Of a DNA stretch of 12,278 bases, positions 1-5,935 are shown piece after piece. Origin of the DNA: Ilumatobacter sp. GTDB lineage: Bacteria; Actinomycetota; Acidimicrobiia; Acidimicrobiales; Ilumatobacteraceae. The stretch lies in NCBI GenBank assembly GCA_029263275.1, contig JAJCXU010000208.1:1-12278 (forward strand), given 5' to 3'. The translations under genes were made by a program, and so were the position numbers. The notes beneath the pieces were generated by a model. That model was given only the letters and a program-made list of their open reading frames with translations. It was not told the DNA's origin and did no database searches. How positions within the stretch are numbered: the stretch's first letter is position 1; the number at the start of each line of letters is the position of its first letter.

Positions 1-504
1 GAGGGCGCGTGCGCGGGAGTCGACGAGCGAGATCGGCGAAAGCGGTCGACCGACCGGAAACTGGGCGGTGAAGCCCTCATCGGTCGCGACAATCGTGATG
101 TCGCCGCGAAAGGGACGGGTGGGTGACCGCTCGGGCCCGAGTGTCGAGCCGGCGTCGATCTCATCACCGTTGATCGTGACCGGGAGGAAGAGGTCGGGAG
201 TGATGGTGCCGACGTCACCGGTCGTTGTAAAGATCGCATCGAGACGGAGGCCGGCGTCGTAACGGTCACGGGCGATTGGCTCGCTGTAGTCGAAGTTGGG
301 GTCGACGCGCTCACCATCAAGGGCCCACACGAGTTCGACCAGCGAGAGGTCGGCAGTTGCAGCTTCTGAGCCGCTGTCGACGGGCGCCGGTGCCGCGGTG
401 GCCTCGGGCGAGGCGGTGCTGTCGTCGCCGCTTCCTCCTCCGCACGCACTCGCGAGCAGTGTCGCCGTGAGAAAGAACCCAGAGATGTGTCGACCCGTCG
501 CCAT
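1..504 (-). CDS. Putative secreted lipoprotein, partial (3' end beyond left edge)
   Basis: The minus strand is open from an ATG at 504 to the window edge, giving 168 codons without a stop. Residues 1-20 form a signal peptide with a hydrophobic core (FFLTATLLASA) followed by a lipobox, LASAC, with Cys21 as the lipidation site. After it comes a Gly/Ser/Asp/Ala/Pro-rich linker (about 22-50) typical of actinobacterial lipoproteins, then a mixed, probably beta-rich domain (about 52-168) containing VELVWALDGERVDPNFDY. The protein should be exported, lipidated and tethered to the outer face of the membrane. I do not recognise the domain and assign no function. No Shine-Dalgarno sequence precedes the ATG, but a -10-like TACGTT lies only 7 nt upstream, consistent with a leaderless transcript. 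A direct repeat resembling a PhoP/RegX3 box sits just upstream, so phosphate control is possible. Confidence is high that it is a lipoprotein gene and low on its role. Confidence 0.85.
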   Translation of the reverse strand, partial: MATGRHISGFFLTATLLASACGGGSGDDSTASPEATAAPAPVDSGSEAATADLSLVELVWALDGERVDPNFDYSEPIARDRYDAGLRLDAIFTTTGDVGTITPDLFLPVTINGDEIDAGSTLGPERSPTRPFRGDITIVATDEGFTAQFPVGRPLSPISLVDSRARAL

Positions 505-511
505 GCTGTCG

Positions 512-517
512 AACGTA
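512..517 (-). promoter_or_regulatory. Candidate -10 element giving a leaderless transcript
   Basis: TACGTT on the minus strand (517 to 512) matches a TAnnnT -10 hexamer. Only CGACAGC (511-505) separates it from the ATG at 504, so transcription would begin at or within a base or two of the start codon. This fits the absence of a ribosome binding site. No good -35 hexamer is visible, as expected if the upstream direct repeat is an activator site. Confidence 0.45.
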
Positions 518-522
518 GGGAC

Positions 523-544
523 GCGTCGTGAACCAATCGTGAAC
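523..544 (-). promoter_or_regulatory. PHO-box-like direct repeat upstream of the lipoprotein gene
   Basis: Reading the minus strand, two 11-nt units follow each other: GTTCACGATTG (544-534) and GTTCACGACGC (533-523). The first eight bases, GTTCACGA, are identical, with an 11-nt period, one helical turn. Streptomyces PhoP boxes and mycobacterial RegX3 sites are direct repeats of about 11 nt with a GTTCACC core, so the first six bases match and the seventh does not. The end of the second GTTCAC lies 10 bp upstream of the -10-like hexamer, the position expected for an activator of the PhoB/PhoP type that replaces the -35 contact. Alternative: another OmpR-family regulator, or chance. Confidence 0.45.
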
Positions 545-568
545 GCGACGGTTCTCGGGCAGAGCTCG

Positions 569-612
569 TTCGTGTGAGCACATGGTCCGTCGGACGGAGC
601 TTGTCCTCACAC
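569..612. repeat. 44-bp palindromic intergenic repeat, copy 1
   Basis: This matches copy 2 (630-673) at 43 of 44 bases; the one difference is G597 versus C658. The unit is an imperfect palindrome: outer arms GTGTGAG (572-578) and CTCACAC (606-612), then a C/C mismatch, an ACA/TGT continuation, and a central odd palindrome GTCCGTCGGAC. The pair lies in the same orientation 61 bp apart between divergent genes. The form resembles REP-type intergenic repeats, but I cannot count genome copies from one window. Confidence 0.8.
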
Positions 613-629
613 AGAGCACCGGCCCCATT

Positions 630-676
630 TTCGTGTGAGCACATGGTCCGTCGGACGCAGCTTGTCCTCACACGAA
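630..676. repeat. Palindromic intergenic repeat, copy 2 (longer arms)
   Basis: This is the second copy of the unit at 569-612. Its arms extend to 10 perfect base pairs: TTCGTGTGAG (630-639) and CTCACACGAA (667-676). Copy 1 has lost the last bases of the right arm (CTCACACAGA). The 17-nt spacer between the copies (613-629) does not belong to the repeat. The element ends about 100 bp before the start of the large surface-protein gene, so it could also lie in or near that gene's promoter region. Confidence 0.8.
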
Positions 677-763
677 GTGCGGGTGCGGGCCTCGACTCGC
701 TCGGGCGCGTGCGCCGGTGGTGTACGGTCGCAGGACGGAACGGCCTGGTCAGAACGGGCCGAC

Positions 764-772
764 GAGGGAGGG
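764..772 (+). promoter_or_regulatory. Ribosome binding site fixing the start of the surface-protein gene
   Basis: GAGGGAGGG lies 7 nt before ATG 780. It supports that ATG over the upstream in-frame GTG at 717, which has no such site and would place 21 polar residues ahead of the signal peptide. Confidence 0.8.
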
Positions 773-779
773 CAACACC

Positions 780-3700
780 ATGTCGAAGCGACGAAAGAAC
801 GGCGTACGGGCGCTTGCAGCCCTGGGCCTGATGGCCACGGTGCTGGTCGCACCAACAACGGCACCTGTCAGTGCGGGAGAGACCATCGGGGCTCCGGTCT
901 TCCTGAAGACGTTCGCGCCCGACACGATCGGGCCGGGCAGCGTTTCGACGTTGACCTTCACCATCGACAACACGGCCAATGCGCTGCGCGACGGCCTCGG
1001 ATTCTCCGACACGCTTCCGGCCGGGATGACCATCGCTGACCCGACCAATGCATCGACCACCTGCAGTCCGAACGGCGCGGTCGGCCCGACCCTGTCCGCT
1101 CCTGCCGGTGGCGCCACGATCACGTTCTCTGATGGCGGCATTGGTGCCGGCCAGACATGTTTCGTCACGGTCGACGTGACCTCGTCGACGGCTGGCGCTG
1201 CCACCAACACGTCGACGGGCTTGACCTTCAACGGCGGCGGTACGGGCTCAGCCACCGACGACCTCACCGTCGACGCCACACTTCCTGGTTTCACGAAAGA
1301 CTTCTCGCCCTCCTCGGTGTCGGTCGGCGCACGCAGCACCTTGACCTTGACGATCGACAACACCGCCAATACATCCGCCGTGCCGAACTTGGACTTCACC
1401 GACACGCTTCCGCCGGGCATGACCGTTGCGTCGCCGGCAAACGCGTCAAGTACGTGCGGTACTCCAACTGTTCCTCCCGTCATCACCGCAGTGCCGGGCT
1501 CCTCGAGCGTCACGCTCGACGCAAATGGCACCGTTGGTTTCCCAGCACTCGCTGCGTTCGCGAGCTGCACGGTGACCGTCGACGTGGTGACCTCCGCTGT
1601 CGGTTCGCTGATCAACTCGACCGAACTGCTCGCGGACTCCACGACCGCAGGCAAGGCGACCGCCGCGCTTGAGGTCACTGGATCCGATCTGGCCATCACC
1701 AAGGAGTTCACCGACGATCCGGTGCCTCCTGGAGGCGCCGTCACGCTCGACTTCACCATCTCGAACAACAGCCGTACCGATGCCGCCACCGCGGTGGCGT
1801 TCACTGATGCGCTGCCCGCCAGTGCCGTCTTCGATTCGCTGCTCTCGAATACTTGTGGTGGATCGGTCGCAGGGCTCGCCTCATCAACGATCACGTTCAC
1901 CGGAGGCGCAGTTGCCGCCGAAGGATCGTGCACAATCAGCACCAGCCTCAGTATCCCTGCGGGCACGACTCCGGGCACCTTCGTCAACACGACGAGCACC
2001 GTGACCGGAACCGTGGGCGGCTCGTCCGTCACCGGTAACACGGCGAGCGACACACTCTTCGTCGTCTCGTACCCGGCGCTGACGGTTGAGTTCATCGGTG
2101 ATCCCGTTGGCGCTGGCGACACCGTGACGCTCCGTTACACGATCGCCAACACCTCGGCCGCGGGCGCGATGACAGACATCGAGTTCACCGACGAGTTGAC
2201 CGACGGTTCAGGCGGCTTCCCGCCGGACCCGACCAGCGGATTCCTCCCCTTCCCCGTCACTGCTGCGACCGTGACCCCCGATCCTCCCTGCGGTGCAGGG
2301 TCGTCGTTCGCACTCGTCGCGTTCAACACCGACCGCGAGGCGCTCTCATTCTCGGGCGGCTCACTCGCCGCTGCACCGGGTGCAGGCGCGTCCTGCACAT
2401 TCGACGTCGTGGTGACCGTGCCGGCTGGCTTCGCCGCCGGCACCTACGTCAACCACACCGAAGAGGTCAGCGGCGTGGTGGGTGGCAACACGATGGTTGG
2501 GCCAGCCGCGTCCGACTCCCTCGTCGTCGTCGCTGCGCCGACACTCCGCAAGGAGTTCACCGACGATCCGGTCAACCCGGGCGACTCGGTCAACCTGCGT
2601 TTCACTCTTGAACACGCGGACACCGCACCCGGCAATGCGACATCGATCGCATTCACTGACAACCTCAGCAGCACACTCGCCGGGCTCACGGCCACCGCGG
2701 TCGCAGGAAACACCTGTGGAGCAACGGTCGACATTTCGACCAACACGAACATTGCCGTCTCCGGTGGAACGATGGTGCCCGGCGCCACCTGCACGATTGA
2801 CGTGACCCTCGCCATTCCCGCCGGAGCAACACCAGGAAGTCACACCAACACCACCAGCACGCTGACGGCCACGGTTCTCGGCGTGACAGCGACTGAGCCC
2901 GCGGCCTCCGACGACTTGCAGATCGCCGCCTTGGTGCTGACGAAGGAGTTCGTCGAGAACCCCTACATTGCCGGCGAAACAGCAACGCTGCGCTTCACCC
3001 TCAACAACCAGAGCGCATCGGCCGCGACGGGGATCGGTTTCTCCGACAGTCTCGCCGACATTCTCCCGGCCACTCCTGACATCAGCGCACCGGGTCCATT
3101 GGACACGGGCACGTGCGACGGCACACTCACGGGAACGGCGACACTGTCCTACAGCGGTGGCTCTCTTGCTGCTGGCACGACGTGCACCTTCGACGTCTCC
3201 GTTCTCATTCCGGTCGGAGCGCCAGAGGGGACCTTCTCCAACATCACGAGCGGAGTGTCGAGCAACCTGGGCACCAGTGACCCCGCTACCGCCGACCTCA
3301 CCATCGACGCCACCCTGATCGGGATCACCAAGGAGTTCACCGACGATCCGGTGGCTCCGAACGGTGTGGTGACGCTCGCGTTCAACCTCACCAACCTCAG
3401 CCCGACCAAGACAATCACCGACATCGTGTTCGCCGACAACCTCGGCGCCGCGCTCACCGGCCTCACGGCAACGGGCGCGACCGGCAACACGTGCGGCGGC
3501 ATGGCGAGCTCTACGTTCCCGACCACCTCGTTCGCCTACTCCGGTGGCACGCTTGCCGGCGGTGCCACGTGCACGGTCACACTCACCTTGACCGTCCCGC
3601 CCGGTCCGTTCGCGGCCCACACCTACACCAACACCACCTCGGCTCCCAGCGGCAAGGTCGGCACGCTCGACGTCAACGGCGACCCGGCGAGCGACGACCT

Positions 3701-5063
3701 CGAAGTGCGGATCCAGACGTTGACGAAGTCGTTCGATGGGCCGACCAGCCCAACCGGAACTGCTGATCTCTCGTTCACGATCACCAACCTCGACTCGGCC
3801 AATGCGGTCAATGGTTTGTCGTTCAGCGACAACCTCGACGCCATGATGAGTGGCCTGGTTGCGACCACACTGCCGTCGACTCCCTGTGGCGCGGGTTCCG
3901 CGATCACTGGGACGTCGTTCCTGTCGCTCACCAGCGGCAACCTCGCGGCGAGCGGCTCGTGCACGTTTGTCGTCACGGTCACGGTTCCCGGCAATGCTGC
4001 TGCGGGGGTCTACAACAACACGACGAGCGATCTGTTCTCGTCCGGACTGTCGGTTGATGATCCGGCCACGGCGTCGCTCACGGTGGCGCCACAGATGACC
4101 GTCACCATCAACCAGGCCACGGGTCAAGCCGACCCGACGAACACGGCACCGATCAACTTCACCGTGATCTTCGACCAGGCCGTGACCGGCTTCGACGCGG
4201 CAGACGTCGCTGTTGTCAACGGCACGGTCGCCTCGGTCACTGCGGCCGGTGTGAACACCTTCACCGTCGCGGTGACGCCGACAGCTGAGGGGCTCGTCAC
4301 TGCAACCGTGCCAGCCGGCGGCGCTGTCGATGCCAATGGCACGGCCAACGTGGCATCCACCTCGACGGACAATTCGGTCAACTACGACACGACGAATCCC
4401 GTGATCAACACGCCACCGTCGATCACGGTCAACAACGACCCTGGCGCAGCTGGGGCGGTTGTCAACTACGTCGTCACAACGACTGACGAGGGCACCACGA
4501 CCGGCACCTCAGGCGGCGACTTCTCAGCTCGCTTGCTCGCCGAGGGCGAATCGGCCCAGATCGTCCTCCCGGGCGGCCTGGTGTGCACGCCTCCGTCGGG
4601 AGCCTTCTTCCCGATCGGGACGACCCCCGTCACCTGCACATCAACCGATGCCGCTGGCAACGTGACGACGCAGGTCTTCAACGTGATCGTCGTCGACAAC
4701 GAGGATCCAGTCATCGCTGCAGCGCCCAATGTGACCCACACGATTACGTCCGGCGCCGCGGGTCCGGTGACGTTCCCGACACCGACGGCCACCGACAACT
4801 CCGGCTCGGTCACCGTGACCTGCGTCCCCGCTTCGGGGTCGAACTTCGGCATCGGCGTCACCACGGTGACGTGCACGGCTGCCGATGCTGCGGGCAACTC
4901 GGCGGCGTCGTCATTCTCCGTGACGGTTGACTCCAGCGAGCTGCTGCCTGCAACGGGTGGCGGCCTCGACGGACTGACCCTGGCGCTGCAGTTCTTGCTC
5001 GTCGGCCTCGGACTCGTGGCGATCGCCCGTCTCAACAGCCGGCGGCGCCTCAGGGTCCGCTGA
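780..5063 (+). CDS. LPATG-anchored surface protein with eight DUF11/DUF7933-like repeats, an Ig-like and two HYR-like domains
   Basis: The product has 1427 residues from ATG 780, with a strong ribosome binding site. Signal peptide: basic MSKRRKN, a hydrophobic core, and likely cleavage after VSA (A32/G33). Eight beta-sandwich repeats of about 115-155 residues begin near 40, 169, 303, 433, 589, 718, 847 and 979, most opening with a (T)KxF motif followed by LxFTIxN. They continue with FTD.LP, two cysteines and a closing NTT-like strand. Then come a bacterial Ig-like domain (about 1106-1207, VTINQATGQADPTN), two HYR-like domains (about 1210-1305 and 1306-1385), a sorting signal LPATG (1389-1393), a membrane helix and an Arg-rich tail. 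It should be exported and covalently linked to the cell wall by a sortase, probably as an extended stalk or adhesin; the ligand is unknown. No enzymatic domain is visible. It is transcribed alone and ends at a strong hairpin. Confidence 0.9.
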   Translation: MSKRRKNGVRALAALGLMATVLVAPTTAPVSAGETIGAPVFLKTFAPDTIGPGSVSTLTFTIDNTANALRDGLGFSDTLPAGMTIADPTNASTTCSPNGAVGPTLSAPAGGATITFSDGGIGAGQTCFVTVDVTSSTAGAATNTSTGLTFNGGGTGSATDDLTVDATLPGFTKDFSPSSVSVGARSTLTLTIDNTANTSAVPNLDFTDTLPPGMTVASPANASSTCGTPTVPPVITAVPGSSSVTLDANGTVGFPALAAFASCTVTVDVVTSAVGSLINSTELLADSTTAGKATAALEVTGSDLAITKEFTDDPVPPGGAVTLDFTISNNSRTDAATAVAFTDALPASAVFDSLLSNTCGGSVAGLASSTITFTGGAVAAEGSCTISTSLSIPAGTTPGTFVNTTSTVTGTVGGSSVTGNTASDTLFVVSYPALTVEFIGDPVGAGDTVTLRYTIANTSAAGAMTDIEFTDELTDGSGGFPPDPTSGFLPFPVTAATVTPDPPCGAGSSFALVAFNTDREALSFSGGSLAAAPGAGASCTFDVVVTVPAGFAAGTYVNHTEEVSGVVGGNTMVGPAASDSLVVVAAPTLRKEFTDDPVNPGDSVNLRFTLEHADTAPGNATSIAFTDNLSSTLAGLTATAVAGNTCGATVDISTNTNIAVSGGTMVPGATCTIDVTLAIPAGATPGSHTNTTSTLTATVLGVTATEPAASDDLQIAALVLTKEFVENPYIAGETATLRFTLNNQSASAATGIGFSDSLADILPATPDISAPGPLDTGTCDGTLTGTATLSYSGGSLAAGTTCTFDVSVLIPVGAPEGTFSNITSGVSSNLGTSDPATADLTIDATLIGITKEFTDDPVAPNGVVTLAFNLTNLSPTKTITDIVFADNLGAALTGLTATGATGNTCGGMASSTFPTTSFAYSGGTLAGGATCTVTLTLTVPPGPFAAHTYTNTTSAPSGKVGTLDVNGDPASDDLEVRIQTLTKSFDGPTSPTGTADLSFTITNLDSANAVNGLSFSDNLDAMMSGLVATTLPSTPCGAGSAITGTSFLSLTSGNLAASGSCTFVVTVTVPGNAAAGVYNNTTSDLFSSGLSVDDPATASLTVAPQMTVTINQATGQADPTNTAPINFTVIFDQAVTGFDAADVAVVNGTVASVTAAGVNTFTVAVTPTAEGLVTATVPAGGAVDANGTANVASTSTDNSVNYDTTNPVINTPPSITVNNDPGAAGAVVNYVVTTTDEGTTTGTSGGDFSARLLAEGESAQIVLPGGLVCTPPSGAFFPIGTTPVTCTSTDAAGNVTTQVFNVIVVDNEDPVIAAAPNVTHTITSGAAGPVTFPTPTATDNSGSVTVTCVPASGSNFGIGVTTVTCTAADAAGNSAASSFSVTVDSSELLPATGGGLDGLTLALQFLLVGLGLVAIARLNSRRRLRVR
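1701..1723 (+). repeat. 23-bp exact direct repeat inside the array, copy 1 of 3
   Basis: A 23-nt string encoding the KEFTDDPV opening of unit 3 recurs exactly at 2550-2572 (unit 5) and 3330-3352 (unit 7). The surrounding units differ much more, so this is a short island of DNA identity. It may reflect gene conversion, partial duplication of alternate units, or constraint on the opening strand. Confidence 0.85.
2550..2572 (+). repeat. 23-bp exact direct repeat inside the array, copy 2 of 3
   Basis: Identical to 1701-1723 and 3330-3352. It opens unit 5 of the surface protein. Confidence 0.85.
3330..3352 (+). repeat. 23-bp exact direct repeat inside the array, copy 3 of 3
   Basis: Identical to 1701-1723 and 2550-2572. 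It opens unit 7 of the surface protein. Confidence 0.85.
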
Positions 5064-5085
5064 CCGATTGACAGCCTGAACACTG

Positions 5086-5116
5086 AACGAACCCCCTGCG
5101 ATGCAGGGGGTTCGTT
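5086..5116. terminator. Bidirectional intrinsic terminator between convergent genes
   Basis: A perfect 14-bp stem (AACGAACCCCCTGC at 5086-5099 with its complement at 5103-5116) encloses a 3-nt GAT loop. It begins 23 bp after the stop of the surface-protein gene and ends 34 bp before the stop of the convergent minus-strand gene, so it can serve both. The T tract is short (TTT at 5115-5117), as is usual for GC-rich actinobacterial terminators. Confidence 0.85.
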
Positions 5117-5150
5117 TGCGTCCGGGGACAAGTTCGGCGATGGCGCTCAA

Positions 5151-5765
5151 TCAGGCAGCTCGTCGAGCGAACAACCGATTCCCGGCGCTGAACAGCCCGA
5201 CGTTCTTGGCGAGCGCTGCGGCGTAGTCGGCTGATGCCGATGCCTTCGCCTCGGCCTCGTCGACAGCTGCAGCGGTGCCGTAGCGCACGACCCACTCGAT
5301 GATCGCCTGGTCACCGGCCAGGTTCTTGGCGACGATGACCTGCAGACCGGTTGCCGCCATGAAGGCATCGGCGACTTCCACCGCGAACGCCGCTGCGTCG
5401 GCTGCTCGGTCGGGCATCACGACTGCGCCGAGTGAGCCGATGTAGTCGCCGACTGCCGACTCGCCCTGCACTTCGCCGTACACGACTTCGGCGAGGGTGT
5501 CGGGTTCGGTCATCGTGATCGCCCCGACGTTGTTCCGGGCGAATTCCCCGTACGCCGCGTCGGCCGTCAGCTTGTCGGTGTAGTCCGCCCACTGGGCGAA
5601 CGTCTCGAGTCCGACCGACCAGCCAATGCTTCCGGGCACCGCTCCAAGGCCAGCGACCCAGAGCGAGGCGGGCACTCCAGCGTTCTGAACGATCTGGGTG
5701 GCCTCGACTGCCTTCTCGATGCCTTCCAGCCCCTCGACGTGGCCCAATCTCCGCATGATGTACAT
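5151..5765 (-). CDS. Hypothetical protein with a duplicated dimeric alpha/beta-barrel-like fold
   Basis: This is a 204-residue soluble protein with no signal peptide or membrane segment. Start ATG 5765 is preceded by GGAAAGGGAAG (5778-5768), a good ribosome binding site. The sequence looks like two copies of a ferredoxin-like alpha+beta half. Half 1 (about 1-80) has an opening strand YIMRRLGHV, an Ala-rich helix, then GSIGWSVGLETFAQWADY. Half 2 (about 110-190) has SLGAVVM, a helix DAAAFAVEVADAF, then QAIIEWVVRYGTAAAVDE. Both halves end in a similar helix (AAYGEFARNN versus ADYAAALAKN). This is the layout of proteins of the dimeric alpha/beta-barrel (NIPSNAP/EthD/YciI-like) superfamily, but no catalytic motif is evident, so the function is unknown. 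It is convergent with the surface-protein gene and divergent from the cyclase gene. The fold call is inference from pattern only. Confidence 0.8.
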   Translation of the reverse strand: MYIMRRLGHVEGLEGIEKAVEATQIVQNAGVPASLWVAGLGAVPGSIGWSVGLETFAQWADYTDKLTADAAYGEFARNNVGAITMTEPDTLAEVVYGEVQGESAVGDYIGSLGAVVMPDRAADAAAFAVEVADAFMAATGLQVIVAKNLAGDQAIIEWVVRYGTAAAVDEAEAKASASADYAAALAKNVGLFSAGNRLFARRAA

Positions 5766-5840
5766 AGCTTCCCTTTCCGGATCGCCACGGTGACGACCAC
5801 GAGCACCACCGTGCGCTCATTCGCCCCTCCGCACACTGGC

Positions 5841-5898
5841 GCGCGAGCCAGACATTGCTGTCTCGCGCCCCCGACCACGGGTTCGGGACCGGGGGCGC
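5841..5898 (+). promoter_or_regulatory. Two overlapping hairpins in the divergent intergenic region
   Basis: Hairpin A pairs GCGCGAG (5841-5847) with CTCGCGC (5862-5868). Hairpin B pairs GCGCCCCCG (5865-5873) with CGGGGGCGC (5890-5898). They share 5865-5868, so they cannot both form. They lie 38-95 bp before the cyclase start and could be overlapping operators for the divergent pair or alternative RNA structures in its leader. In DNA this rich in GC, chance pairing is a real alternative. Confidence 0.3.
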
Positions 5899-5925
5899 CC
5901 GCGGAGCGTGCGAGAATGTGCACGT

Positions 5926-5934
5926 GGGAGAGGG
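5926..5934 (+). promoter_or_regulatory. Ribosome binding site selecting the GTG start at 5936
   Basis: GGGAGAGGG precedes GTG 5936, with about 5 nt from GGGAG to the start codon. The nearby ATG at 5940 is out of frame with the cyclase, and the in-frame GTGs at 5918 and 5924 lack a comparable site. Confidence 0.6.
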
Positions 5935-5935
5935 T

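Larger units (their letters stand above)
897..4095 (+). repeat. Array of eight tandem DUF11/DUF7933-like repeat units
   Basis: Units begin near 897, 1284, 1686, 2076, 2544, 2931, 3318 and 3714. Each encodes one domain with the same order of landmarks: an opening Lys (Val in unit 4), an Asp in an F(T/S/A)D strand, two Cys, and an Asn in the closing strand (NTT, NST, NHT, NIT and similar). The units diverge considerably in sequence, so the duplication is old overall. Unit 4 carries a Pro-rich insertion of about 25 residues. Confidence 0.8.

Noticed and set aside
569..676. Palindromic repeats read as a CRISPR array or as transcription terminators
   Set aside because: Only two units with a 17-nt spacer and no cas genes, so not CRISPR; they lie between divergent promoters rather than after a gene and have no T tract.
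722..728. TACGGT at 723-728 as the -10 element of the surface-protein gene
   Set aside because: No -35-like hexamer lies at a suitable distance, so the promoter of this gene could not be placed with any confidence.
717..779. Upstream in-frame GTG start for the surface protein
   Set aside because: It would add 21 polar residues before a clear signal peptide and has no ribosome binding site, whereas ATG 780 has GAGGGAGGG at the right distance.
574..831. Small plus-strand frames starting in the repeats and sharing the peptide MSTWSVGRSLSSH
   Set aside because: The shared peptide only reflects the duplicated palindrome; no ribosome binding site, and the frames run into the signal-peptide coding region of the surface protein.
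749..4127. Long minus-strand open frames opposite the surface-protein gene (749-2122, 2361-4127)
   Set aside because: Their sequences are low-complexity mirror images of the Thr/Val/Ala-rich repeats, without ribosome binding sites or recognisable domains; long antisense frames are expected in GC-rich coding DNA.
5855..5935. Upstream starts of the cyclase gene (5855, 5918, 5924)
   Set aside because: The added residues are not part of the cyclase domain and the region holds the hairpins; GTG 5936 has the best-placed ribosome binding site. The GTGs at 5918 and 5924 cannot be fully excluded.
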